This document shows, piece by piece, positions 46,846 to 54,752 of a DNA stretch of 64,000 nt. Position numbers and translations under genes: made by a program. This DNA comes from an uncultured Prevotellaceae bacterium (GTDB lineage Bacteria > Bacteroidota > Bacteroidia > Bacteroidales > Bacteroidaceae): assembly GCA_902762565.1 (NCBI GenBank), contig CACWOS010000003.1:1-64000 (forward strand), in the 5' to 3' direction. A model generated the notes under the pieces. That model did not search any database. It was not told the origin of the DNA and saw nothing but the letters and a program-made list of their open reading frames with translations. The first letter of the stretch is position 1. Every line of letters starts with the position of its first letter.

Positions 46846-48856
46846 TTCTCAGCACAATAAATTCTGTACGACGATTCAGCTGGTTGCATTGCTCCTGCTG
46901 TTCCTCGTTCTCTAGCGTCTTGATGAATTCTTCCGTCAAGACGTCGTTCTCTTTTAGGAAGGGATACTTCTCCGTCAGTTTCTTGCGCACAGTCTTGGGC
47001 TTCTCCTTGCCATAACCCATTGGTGTCAGACGGTCTGATTCGATACCTTGTTCCACCAGATACTGCACTACCGTCTCTGCACGTTTTTGTGACAGTTGTT
47101 TGTTGTATTCAGCTGGACCCTTGTAGTCGCAGTGTGCACTGAGTTCGATGGTTACGTTAGGATTTTCCTTAAGCAGTACCACCAACTTATCGAGTGACTC
47201 TTTCGATTCTGGACGCAGGGTGGCTTTATCGAAATCATAGAAGATGTTGTCTATCATCACTGGAGCAGTAATGGAGGCCAATGGGAACTGAAGTACATAT
47301 TCCGTCGATTCATCGACTGAGTCGACGCGCAATTGTTCCTGATGGTTCAGGAACCCCTTGCAGGTGCCTAATAGTACATAGTCTACGTTAGGCTTGATTT
47401 CCTGTACAAATGACCCGTCGCCTTTTACACTGAGTTTCAGGTTTGTTCCATCGTTGCCAATCAGATATACCTGTGCCTGAGGCAGTTCATAGCCTTCGGC
47501 CTCATATACCCAACCCTTGACGGTTTGGATGATATCGGGCTTCGCAAATGAGTAGATGTGGTCCCAGCCCTTGCCGTCACCACGATTCGACGAGAAGAAA
47601 CCTTTGTTCTTCATACCTTCGAAGGTCATGCCGAAGTCGTCGCCCTGCGAATTGAGCGGATAGCCTGGGTGTTCGATGACATAGAGTTGGGCATTCTTCG
47701 AAATGTTATCATGAGTCTCAATAGGTTTGGCAATATAGATGTCCAAACCACCCATGCCCTCATGTCCATTACTCGAGAAGTAGAGGTCGCCATTAGGACG
47801 GAATGTGGGGAACATCTCGTCGCCTGCTGTGTTGATGGGGGCTCCAAGGTTCTCGACACCTCCCAAACCACTACTGGTCAGACGTACGCGCCAAATGTCG
47901 TATCCGCCCTTGCCGCCAGGCATGTTACTTGTAAAGTAGAGCCATTCGCCATCGGGACTGACAGCAGGGTGAGCGTAGGCTGATAGCGTGTCGCGTGTCA
48001 GTACCAGTTCTGTAGCTTTGCTCCATGCAGCATCCGAACGTTGACTAGTGGCGATATTGGCATAGCGTGGATACTGGCCATCTGTTTTGCATTGCGTCAG
48101 GTACATGGTTCGTCCGTCGGGTGTGAACGAACAGGCACCTTCTTCACCATCACTGTTCAACTCAGAATCTATGACCTCAGGACGTTGCCATTTGCCCTTG
48201 TCGTCTTTTATGGAAACAAAGATGTCGGCATTCTTCGTGCCAGTGATGCCACTTAATTCGTCGCCCTTGGCCTGATTGCGTGTAGAAGTGAAGAACAACT
48301 GGTTAAAGTCTTCACCCGTCAGCATGGGCGAATATTCCGAACGTCGTGAGTTAAAGAAGTTCTCACGCTTGACGATATACCGAGAACCTTCCTCCTTCCA
48401 GATTGGTGCTTTCTGAGCTGAACGTAGTCCAGCCTTTGCCTGTTGTTCGTAACTTCGTGAATCCTTGAAGGCGTAACTTTTAATAGAATCCAATGCTGTC
48501 TGGTAGTTCTTGGCAGCTTCTTTGTAGTTTCCGCTCTTCATCAACTGTTCAGCCAAATGCAGATAAGTCAACGAGTCTGTCTGTTTATAACGAACAGCAT
48601 TGTTGTAGGCCGCAATAGCTTTCTGTGTGTAGTTGATGCGTCGGTAGCTTTCAGCCATCTTTAACGCTCGCTTACCTCTTAGTGCTCGCTCTTTGGCAGG
48701 CGTCTGTGAGTAAGCTTTCTTATATTGTGCTGCAGCATCATAATATTCACCAAGGGCATAGTATTTATCCCCTTTTTTCATAGCTTGTTCTGCACCACAT
48801 CCCGTTAAGATTACTAACAGGAAACAGCCGAATGCTAATAGCCAATAATTCTTCAT
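46817..48856 (-). CDS. PorE-like OmpA-family lipoprotein with TPR and propeller
   Basis: A 679-residue protein. Lipobox ILTGC-GAEQ, TPR-like repeats (YYALGEYYDAAAQYKKAYSQ, TQKAIAAYNNAV), a PD40/WD40 propeller (ACSFTPDGRTMYLTQ, HPAVSPDGEWLYFTSNMPGGKGGYDIW, FPTFRPNGDLYFSSNGHEGMGGLDIY in parts), a carboxypeptidase-regulatory-like module (VKGWVYEAEGYELPQAQVYLIG) and an OmpA peptidoglycan-binding domain (FDKATLRPESKESLD, ELSAHCDYKG, NRRTEFIV). This order and length match PorE of the type IX secretion system of Porphyromonas gingivalis, which tethers PorLM to peptidoglycan. Other T9SS genes are not in the window. Confidence 0.8.
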   Translation of the reverse strand: MKNYWLLAFGCFLLVILTGCGAEQAMKKGDKYYALGEYYDAAAQYKKAYSQTPAKERALRGKRALKMAESYRRINYTQKAIAAYNNAVRYKQTDSLTYLHLAEQLMKSGNYKEAAKNYQTALDSIKSYAFKDSRSYEQQAKAGLRSAQKAPIWKEEGSRYIVKRENFFNSRRSEYSPMLTGEDFNQLFFTSTRNQAKGDELSGITGTKNADIFVSIKDDKGKWQRPEVIDSELNSDGEEGACSFTPDGRTMYLTQCKTDGQYPRYANIATSQRSDAAWSKATELVLTRDTLSAYAHPAVSPDGEWLYFTSNMPGGKGGYDIWRVRLTSSGLGGVENLGAPINTAGDEMFPTFRPNGDLYFSSNGHEGMGGLDIYIAKPIETHDNISKNAQLYVIEHPGYPLNSQGDDFGMTFEGMKNKGFFSSNRGDGKGWDHIYSFAKPDIIQTVKGWVYEAEGYELPQAQVYLIGNDGTNLKLSVKGDGSFVQEIKPNVDYVLLGTCKGFLNHQEQLRVDSVDESTEYVLQFPLASITAPVMIDNIFYDFDKATLRPESKESLDKLVVLLKENPNVTIELSAHCDYKGPAEYNKQLSQKRAETVVQYLVEQGIESDRLTPMGYGKEKPKTVRKKLTEKYPFLKENDVLTEEFIKTLENEEQQEQCNQLNRRTEFIVLRTTYGLTPKK

Positions 48857-48860
48857 ACCA

Positions 48861-48897
48861 TATCTATAACGAATTTCTATACTTTTTATTATAGATA
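48861..48897. other. Inverted repeat upstream of the PorE-like gene
   Basis: TATCTATAA (48861-48869) and TTATAGATA (48889-48897) are perfect 9-base arms with 19 bases between, ending 5 bases before the PorE-like start. AT-rich and without a U-run, it looks more like a protein-binding site or an mRNA structure than a terminator. Confidence 0.5.
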
Positions 48898-48914
48898 GGC
48901 ATCAATAAAATATA

Positions 48915-49487
48915 TCAGTCGTCAGGATTACCCTTGTAGTGGTATGGTTTCAACATGGGGTTGTCGCCTAGGTCCATTTCAGGTATGCCTCCATCCTTAA
49001 TGAGCTTGTCCTGCTGCTTGCCGCGTACGTTACCTTCTGCCATCAAGAAGTCATCATAATTGAGGAAAGGAATAACGCATCCAAAGATACCGATACCTTC
49101 GCGCATTCCATCTGGATGCAGGTTGTTGGTTATACGGGCAGTGCAGAATATGGTGTGACGATATATCTCGAGCTTGTTGTTTCGATTGAATATCGCTAAT
49201 ATTTCCTTATCGTTGAAAGTACTGTCTGCTTCGGTGAAGGGACGGCGAATGTTATTGAATACTTCGTCTACAGGATCACAGCGTTTCTCAAAATTGTCTT
49301 GTATGCATTCGCGGATGTTGTCTTCCATCTGTGCCTGCATTTCTTCATCAGAGGGGATGGTTAGTATTGAGGCAATCAGCAGAATGAAAAGGGTGCCTGC
49401 GAGGATGACTAACTTACCTAGACAACTGTTGGTAAACTCAGATGCCATAGATTGCTTCTTATAGGTACTTCTGTTGGTTGGTTCCAT
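48915..49487 (-). CDS. Single-pass membrane protein, function unknown
   Basis: A 190-residue protein: basic N-terminus, one helix at residues about 23-45 (LGKLVILAGTLFILLIASIL), then a soluble domain of about 145 residues on the far side with ECIQDNFEKRCDPVDEVFNN, NKLEIYRHTIFCTARI and GIGIFGCVIPFLNYDDFLM. Four cysteines may form disulfides. I do not recognise a family. It starts 21 bases after the folE stop, so is probably co-transcribed with folE, and precedes the PorE-like gene by 58 bases. Confidence 0.75.
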   Translation of the reverse strand: MEPTNRSTYKKQSMASEFTNSCLGKLVILAGTLFILLIASILTIPSDEEMQAQMEDNIRECIQDNFEKRCDPVDEVFNNIRRPFTEADSTFNDKEILAIFNRNNKLEIYRHTIFCTARITNNLHPDGMREGIGIFGCVIPFLNYDDFLMAEGNVRGKQQDKLIKDGGIPEMDLGDNPMLKPYHYKGNPDD

Positions 49488-49508
49488 CTTTTTTGTGATA
49501 TTAAGTTA

Positions 49509-50090
49509 CTATTTACTATGTATTAGGTTCATAAATTCCTGACGGGTCTTTGCCTGGTTGAAGGCTCCGCTAAAGTCGCTGGTAGTGGTTATGCTGTTCT
49601 GCTTCTCCACACCACGCATCTGCATGCACATATGTCGAGCCTCTATCACGACCATGACTCCTAAAGGATGGAGGGTTTGTTCGATGGCCTCCTTGATTTG
49701 TAGCGTCATACGTTCCTGCACTTGCAGGCGATGACTATAGATGTCTACTACGCGGGCTATCTTTGAGAGTCCTGTAATATAACCATTGGGTATGTAGGCT
49801 ACATGTGCCTTGCCATAGAAGGGCAGCATGTGGTGTTCGCAGAGTGAGAAGAAGTCAATATCCTTAACGATGACCATCTGCGAGTAATCTTCCTTGAACA
49901 GTGCCTGGCGTAATATTTCATGAGCATCCTCCTCGTAGCCTTTGGTGAGTGTCTGCATAGCTTTAGCCACGCGCATAGGTGTCTTGAGCAGTCCTTCGCG
50001 TTGTGGGTCTTCACCTATTAGCTTCAGAATCTCCTCATAGTGACTAGCCAAGGTGTCAAGTCCCTCTCTGTATGTTTCGTTCTCTGTCAT
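49509..50090 (-). CDS. folE: GTP cyclohydrolase I
   Basis: A 193-residue enzyme converting GTP to dihydroneopterin triphosphate, the first step of folate synthesis. Landmarks: [48 protein letters not shown] in part (zinc-binding Cys and His), [21 protein letters not shown], and [14 protein letters not shown]. The start codon overlaps the SPOR gene stop (TAATG). It lies in the cluster DUF1599, BT_3928-TpiA, SPOR, folE, which recurs in Bacteroidales. Confidence 0.97.
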   Translation of the reverse strand: MTENETYREGLDTLASHYEEILKLIGEDPQREGLLKTPMRVAKAMQTLTKGYEEDAHEILRQALFKEDYSQMVIVKDIDFFSLCEHHMLPFYGKAHVAYIPNGYITGLSKIARVVDIYSHRLQVQERMTLQIKEAIEQTLHPLGVMVVIEARHMCMQMRGVEKQNSITTTSDFSGAFNQAKTRQEFMNLIHSK

Positions 50091-50710
50091 TAATATTGTA
50101 CAGTTATCTTCCCTTTAACGATAGAAGCTTGATTATAGCCCAAATTGCGTAGTTGAACCAGCATCTGGTGGGCTTCCTCGTAAGTACGGTAATTGCCAAC
50201 TCTGCATATCCATCGTGGAGAGTAGAAATGTACGTATACAGGTACGTTGGCAAAGTGCGACTTGATGTTGTTGCCTATCTGCTCAGCCTGTACACGGTCC
50301 TTGCGTGAGTTGCCTCCTGCAAAGGCTTGTACGCGATAGCCGTTTACCTTCACGCCACCACGCATTACCTTTTTGCTTAAGTCTGGATTTGCCTCGTCAG
50401 TCTCGCTGTTATCGCCAGTGCTAATGCCATTGATCACCGTAGGTTTAGTGGTGGGTGTCGTTGGTTTTGTTGTGGACGTGTTCTTACCAACTGTAGATGC
50501 GTTGGGAGTAGATACATTAGACTGAGTAGGCTGTTTGGTATTGTTCAGCACTTCACTATTGACGAGTTTGCTGATATTCTCGTCCTCATGAATAGTTATG
50601 GTGCCCTGCCCATTGCTGTTTTGCTGTTGTATGCGCTGGGTAAAAGTCTGTGCACTGGTATTAATTGCAATACCAGTACACAGCATAAATATTGTTACGA
50701 TGCGTTTCAT
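50090..50710 (-). CDS. Exported SPOR-domain protein
   Basis: About 206 residues from ATG 50710 ([21 protein letters not shown], signal peptide). The start overlaps the tpiA stop (TAATG), which is why the longer reading to 50749 was rejected. Residues 25-120 are a Thr/Pro/Asn-rich low-complexity linker ([12 protein letters not shown]). The C-terminal ~75 residues form a SPOR domain ([38 protein letters not shown]), which binds denuded glycan strands of peptidoglycan at the septum. It is co-transcribed with tpiA and folE. Confidence 0.9.
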   Translation of the reverse strand: MKRIVTIFMLCTGIAINTSAQTFTQRIQQQNSNGQGTITIHEDENISKLVNSEVLNNTKQPTQSNVSTPNASTVGKNTSTTKPTTPTTKPTVINGISTGDNSETDEANPDLSKKVMRGGVKVNGYRVQAFAGGNSRKDRVQAEQIGNNIKSHFANVPVYVHFYSPRWICRVGNYRTYEEAHQMLVQLRNLGYNQASIVKGKITVQY

Positions 50711-51468
50711 TATTTCCAAGCGTCGATGATGCCCTTGAAGTCTGCGCACTTCAGAGAAGCGCCACCAATCAGACCACCGTCAATATCGGGCTTTGCAAAC
50801 AGCTCTGGAGCGTTCGAGGCTTTGCAACTTCCACCATAGAGAATGCTGGTATCGTCGGCTACAGCCTGACCATACTTTTCTGCGATGATTGAGCGGATGT
50901 ATGCATGAATCTCCTCAGCCTGCTCAGCGGTAGCGGTCTTACCTGTACCAATAGCCCAGATGGGCTCGTAGGCGATGATAATCTTGCGGAAGTCCTCCTC
51001 AGCAAGGTTGAATACGCTACCCTCGAGTTCAGCCTTTACAACTTCGTTCTGCTTGTTGGCCTCGCGCTCAGCCAGACTCTCACCGATGCAGAAGATAACT
51101 TTCAGACCGTTCTTCTGTGCCAGCAGCACCTTCTCTTTCAGAATCTCAGGAGTCTCCTTGTAATATTCGCGACGCTCTGAGTGACCCAAAATCACATACT
51201 GAGCACCAGTAGACTTAATCATCTCAGCGCTAACTTCACCTGTGAAGGCACCCTTCTCCTTGTCAGCACAGTTCTCAGCACCCAGGCCAATCACACTGCC
51301 TTCCAGCACTTGTGCAACAGATGCGAGGTGGATAAACGGTGTGCAGATTACCACGTCACAATTGGGCTTGTCTGCAGCCAGTGCTTCGTTCAGTTCCTTT
51401 GCCAGGGCTACGCCCTCCTGCAGGTTCAGGTTCATCTTCCAGTTGCCTGCTACAATCTTTTTTCTCAT
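50710..51468 (-). CDS. tpiA: Triosephosphate isomerase (C-terminal part of the fusion ORF, possible own start)
   Basis: From Met 51468 the product is a complete 252-residue TpiA: NWKMN with Lys11, LGHSERR with His96, [12 protein letters not shown] with Glu168 and the phosphate-binding [12 protein letters not shown] and GGLIGGASL. It interconverts glyceraldehyde-3-phosphate and dihydroxyacetone phosphate in glycolysis. It should be cytosolic; as part of the fusion it would be tied to the inner membrane on whichever side the last helix exits. An internal start (AAAAAGAACATG) could yield free enzyme. Which form is made cannot be told from sequence. Confidence 0.9.
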   Translation of the reverse strand: MRKKIVAGNWKMNLNLQEGVALAKELNEALAADKPNCDVVICTPFIHLASVAQVLEGSVIGLGAENCADKEKGAFTGEVSAEMIKSTGAQYVILGHSERREYYKETPEILKEKVLLAQKNGLKVIFCIGESLAEREANKQNEVVKAELEGSVFNLAEEDFRKIIIAYEPIWAIGTGKTATAEQAEEIHAYIRSIIAEKYGQAVADDTSILYGGSCKASNAPELFAKPDIDGGLIGGASLKCADFKGIIDAWK

Positions 51469-52641
51469 GTTCTTTTTACGTTTTAAAAGTTGATATATCT
51501 TGTCTTTATTGTTCTTATCCGTTTTCTTCAGCCAATTCGACCACATCCACAATCTGTCAGCTAGTGTGAGTAGCAATAGCGGCAGCACATACCATAGTAG
51601 GATGGTTAGAATCTTTTGCGGCACGGAATCCTCAGGCATCTTTCCTATCTCTAGAAATTGCAGTTGCTTGGATAATTCCTTTTCGCTAGGCATGCGGTTA
51701 TGACTCCATTTGCGTATCACCTTACCGTCTTTTAGCAGCATCAGTCCAGGATTACTGCGGATCATGGTCTTCAACACAATGTCATCAGTCAGACAGAAGT
51801 CGTATTCCGCGCCTGTTCTTTCTTTCCATTGCTGTATTCCCTGCTTTCCACTAGCTGTCAGGCAATAGAACGAGTAATCGTAGTCCTGTGCATACTCATG
51901 TACCTCGTTAATGCGATCCAGTTGCGAGTCATCAGCCTGTTCCAAGTGTGGCGACACCAGTAGAAACGTGTAACCCTGATTGAGTAGTACGGGCTCTGTG
52001 ATGTCCTCGCCATCCAACTCCATAAAGAAGTCGGCGTAAGGTAAGTCTTCGCCATTCATTGTTCGCGTCCAACCATCCCTGAGGTCTGTGCCTATATGAT
52101 AGGGACGGAAGTCGAAGTATGGCAGATCGTACAGCGACCATCCAGATACGGCTATGATGAATAGTGCCGAGTAGTTGATGACAATCCACTGGTTTGAGCG
52201 CGATATGAATCGCATCATATCCAAAGGCCAGCATCTCACGATGATAGCAAGTATCAGCAACGCCACATTTTTCCATAGCGTCTGCCAATTGGTCAACACG
52301 ATGGCATCGCCGAAACATCCACAGTCGCTGATGGGATTGGCTATAGCTAACCACAGTGTGATGGGGGTCATCACAAGCATTAGTATCAGTGTCAGCAATG
52401 TCACTAGTCTGCGACGGATGGCAAAAAGCAGACAGGTGCCCAGTCCAAATTCTAAGGCCGATAGCAACACCGCTGCGCCCAGCGTGGCAAAGTCAGGCAC
52501 GTACTGTGCCAACTCAACGGCCTGAAGATAGTCGTGTATCTTATATTGTGTTCCCAGCGGGTCTACGGCTTTGACGAATCCTGACAGTATCAGGACGATG
52601 GCCAATATCAGCCGTGCTATATTTACTCCCGCCTTTCTCAC
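50710..52641 (-). CDS. In-frame fusion ORF: BT_3928-like DoxX/MauE membrane protein plus triosephosphate isomerase
   Basis: One open frame of 643 codons covers two proteins that are normally separate neighbours. Residues 1-390: DoxX/MauE-like membrane part ([40 protein letters not shown]) and a thioredoxin-like part without CxxC ([32 protein letters not shown]), plus a last helix ([20 protein letters not shown]). A basic linker ([20 protein letters not shown]) leads straight into TpiA. No stop codon lies in frame between them. The start is GTG at 52641, directly after the DUF1599 stop. A one-base deletion in CTTTTAAAACG would restore a stop. Confidence 0.85.
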   Translation of the reverse strand: MRKAGVNIARLILAIVLILSGFVKAVDPLGTQYKIHDYLQAVELAQYVPDFATLGAAVLLSALEFGLGTCLLFAIRRRLVTLLTLILMLVMTPITLWLAIANPISDCGCFGDAIVLTNWQTLWKNVALLILAIIVRCWPLDMMRFISRSNQWIVINYSALFIIAVSGWSLYDLPYFDFRPYHIGTDLRDGWTRTMNGEDLPYADFFMELDGEDITEPVLLNQGYTFLLVSPHLEQADDSQLDRINEVHEYAQDYDYSFYCLTASGKQGIQQWKERTGAEYDFCLTDDIVLKTMIRSNPGLMLLKDGKVIRKWSHNRMPSEKELSKQLQFLEIGKMPEDSVPQKILTILLWYVLPLLLLTLADRLWMWSNWLKKTDKNNKDKIYQLLKRKKNMRKKIVAGNWKMNLNLQEGVALAKELNEALAADKPNCDVVICTPFIHLASVAQVLEGSVIGLGAENCADKEKGAFTGEVSAEMIKSTGAQYVILGHSERREYYKETPEILKEKVLLAQKNGLKVIFCIGESLAEREANKQNEVVKAELEGSVFNLAEEDFRKIIIAYEPIWAIGTGKTATAEQAEEIHAYIRSIIAEKYGQAVADDTSILYGGSCKASNAPELFAKPDIDGGLIGGASLKCADFKGIIDAWK

Positions 52642-53190
52642 TTATTCTTTTAGCTTTATGGCTCCAAACACTGCATAATTGATGATGTCCATGTAGTTCG
52701 CATCAATGCCTTCGCTCACCAACGTATTGCCCTGTAAGTCCTCAATTTCCTTGATACGTTCAATCTTGGTCAGAATGAAGTCTGTATACGAACTGACGCG
52801 CATTGAACGCCACGCTTCGTCGTAATCGTGGTTCTTGCGCTTCATCAGTTCCAGAGCTTCCTTTGCATGTTGATCGTAGAGTTTCATTGCTTCGTCGTTT
52901 GTAATGTCGACGGTATCACAGAATCCGTGCTCCAACTGGATGAGTCCCACGATACCATAATTAATTAGTGCGATGAACTCAGGACGAATACCATCACCTA
53001 CCAACGATTCTTTCTTGATTTCCAACGAGCGAATTCGCTTAGCCTTGATAAATAGTTGGTCAGTTAACGACTCAGGACGCAGGATACGCCATGAAGCTCC
53101 GTAGTCGTGGAGCTTTTTTTCGAACAGCTGTCGGCATTCGTCGATAATCTGTTCGAATTGTGCATTCGTTTTTGCTTCGTTATTAGCCAT
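52642..53190 (-). CDS. DUF1599 protein (nucleotide modification associated domain 1)
   Basis: A 182-residue protein with two similar halves, each containing KLHDYG(A)SWR or KNHDYDEAWRSMRVSSYTD followed by I(K/E)RI(R)xxE and GI(D/R)xxxxxIINY. This is the duplicated DUF1599 pattern of Bacteroidota, related to the MazG/dUTPase-like all-alpha pyrophosphatase world; activity is not established. First gene of the cluster leading to tpiA, SPOR and folE; its stop abuts the next start. Confidence 0.88.
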   Translation of the reverse strand: MANNEAKTNAQFEQIIDECRQLFEKKLHDYGASWRILRPESLTDQLFIKAKRIRSLEIKKESLVGDGIRPEFIALINYGIVGLIQLEHGFCDTVDITNDEAMKLYDQHAKEALELMKRKNHDYDEAWRSMRVSSYTDFILTKIERIKEIEDLQGNTLVSEGIDANYMDIINYAVFGAIKLKE

Positions 53191-53198
53191 ATCGGCTG

Positions 53199-53258
53199 CA
53201 AAATTACGAAATAATTGTGAAATAGCCCACTATTTTTGCAAAAATATTCGTATCTTTG
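53199..53258. promoter_or_regulatory. Divergent -7 boxes for DUF1599 and the CCA/HD gene
   Basis: Minus strand TAATTTTG (53206 to 53199) for the DUF1599 cluster; plus strand TATCTTTG (53251-53258) for the tRNA nucleotidyltransferase gene. -33 elements are weak on both sides. Confidence 0.6.
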
Positions 53259-53283
53259 CACCTCGAAATAGAAATACATCAAG

Positions 53284-54741
53284 ATGAAACTATATTCAGA
53301 TGCCGCTTTGGCTCAGATATTGGATCAGGAAATCTTCCACCAAATTAGTCGTGTGGCTGACCAGATGGATGTCGAGTGCTATGTGGTGGGTGGTTATGTA
53401 CGCGATATCTTCCTCGAACGTCCGTCCAATGATATTGATGTCGTTGTTGTTGGTAGTGGCATCGCTGTGGCTGAACAGTTGAAACACCAGTTAGGTAAGA
53501 AAGCTCACCTCTCTGTGTTCCGTAATTTTGGTACAGCACAGGTCAAGTTTCGTCAGAAAGGTAGAGAGTATGAAATTGAGTTTGTGGGCGCTCGTCGCGA
53601 GAGTTATAGTCACGACTCGCGCAAGCCCATTGTCGAGGATGGTACGCTAGAGGACGATCAGAATCGTCGCGACTTTACCATCAATGCAATGGCTATTTGT
53701 CTGAACAGCCAGCGCTTTGGTGAGTTGGTAGACCCCTTCAATGGTATTGCCGATCTTGAGGACGGCATCATTGCCACGCCTCTTGATCCTGAAATTACCT
53801 TCAGTGACGATCCCTTGCGCATGATGCGCTGCATTCGTTTTGCTACTCAGCTCAATTTCCAGATAGAAGATGCTACATACGAGGCTCTACAACGAATGGC
53901 TGACCGTATTAAAATAGTGAGTGGTGAGCGTATTGAGGTGGAACTCAACAAGATTATGATGGCGCCCCATCCCAGTATAGGTTTTGAACTTCTCCAACGC
54001 TCAGGACTTTTGCAGATAATTCTACCCGAATTTGCTGCGCTTGACATTATTGAAAAACGTGATGGTCGTGCCCATAAGAACAATTTCTATCATTCTCTTG
54101 AAGTGCTGGAAAACGTGGTGAAAGCCAACAGCCAACAGTCAACAGCCAACACCCTTTGGCTCCGTTGGGCAGCTTTACTTCATGACATTGGCAAGACGAA
54201 GTCAAAACGTTGGGAATCAGCCGTTGGTTGGACATTCCACAACCATAACCTCATAGGTGCCAAGATGATACCCCAGATATTCCGCCGTCTTAAGTTACCT
54301 ATGGGCGTTGAGATGAAGTACGTTCAGAAACTCGTCGACCTCCACATGCGTCCTCAAGTCATAGCAGATAGTGAAGTGACCGACTCTGCCGTGCGCCGAC
54401 TCATCAACGATGCAGGCGACGATATTGACGACCTTATGACGCTTTGTGAGGCTGATATCACGTCGAAGAATGAGATTAAAAAGAAGCTTTTCCTTGAAAA
54501 TTTCCGCATCGTTCGTGAAAAACTCGTCGACCTTAAGGAAAAAGACTACAAGCGCCTGCTTCAACCCGTTATTGACGGTAACGAGATTATGCAGATTTTC
54601 CACCTCCAACCCTCTCGTGAGGTAGGCATTTTAAAACAATACCTCAAGGATGCTGTATTAGATAATAAGGTGAAAAACGAGCGCGAGCCTCTCATGCATC
54701 TTCTAATGCAAAAGGCTCGCGAAATGGGATTGTCGTCTTGA
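53284..54741 (+). CDS. CCA tRNA nucleotidyltransferase/poly(A) polymerase family protein with HD domain
   Basis: A 485-residue protein. Nucleotidyltransferase head: VVGGYVRDIFLERPSNDIDV with the metal-binding DxD, then IVEDGTLEDDQNRRDFTINAMA and DDPLRMMRCIRFATQLNF. A C-terminal HD phosphohydrolase domain follows (LRWAALLHDIGKTKSKR, VQKLVDLHMRPQVI). It adds or repairs the CCA end of tRNAs; the HD domain probably removes 2',3'-cyclic phosphates. Before the HD motif, NSQQSTAN is encoded by GCCAACAGCCAACAGTCAAC repeats. The 3' end forms a strong hairpin shared with clpB. Confidence 0.93.
   Translation: MKLYSDAALAQILDQEIFHQISRVADQMDVECYVVGGYVRDIFLERPSNDIDVVVVGSGIAVAEQLKHQLGKKAHLSVFRNFGTAQVKFRQKGREYEIEFVGARRESYSHDSRKPIVEDGTLEDDQNRRDFTINAMAICLNSQRFGELVDPFNGIADLEDGIIATPLDPEITFSDDPLRMMRCIRFATQLNFQIEDATYEALQRMADRIKIVSGERIEVELNKIMMAPHPSIGFELLQRSGLLQIILPEFAALDIIEKRDGRAHKNNFYHSLEVLENVVKANSQQSTANTLWLRWAALLHDIGKTKSKRWESAVGWTFHNHNLIGAKMIPQIFRRLKLPMGVEMKYVQKLVDLHMRPQVIADSEVTDSAVRRLINDAGDDIDDLMTLCEADITSKNEIKKKLFLENFRIVREKLVDLKEKDYKRLLQPVIDGNEIMQIFHLQPSREVGILKQYLKDAVLDNKVKNEREPLMHLLMQKAREMGLSS
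54124..54151. repeat. GCCAACAGCCAACAGTCAACA heptamer repeats inside the CCA/HD gene
   Basis: Four copies of the heptamer (GCCAACA, GCCAACA, GTCAACA, GCCAACA) encode ANSQQSTANT. Four heptamers are 28 bases, so the insert does not keep frame unless a flank was lost or gained with it. Confidence 0.7.
54682..54721. terminator. Hairpin at the end of the CCA/HD gene, shared with convergent clpB
   Basis: CGCGAGCCT (54682-54690) pairs with AGGCTCGCG (54713-54721), and inside it TGCAT with ATGCA. It is wholly within coding sequence (EPLMHLLMQKARE). Read from clpB, it lies about 30 bases past the stop and is followed by CTCGTTTTTC, so it could end clpB transcription. Confidence 0.6.
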
Positions 54742-54752
54742 ATTATTCTTCC

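Noticed and set aside
50711..50749. Longer N-terminus of the SPOR protein
   Set aside because: ATG 50710 overlaps the tpiA stop as TAATG and starts a proper signal peptide; the upstream 13 residues are arginine/histidine-rich tpiA shadow.
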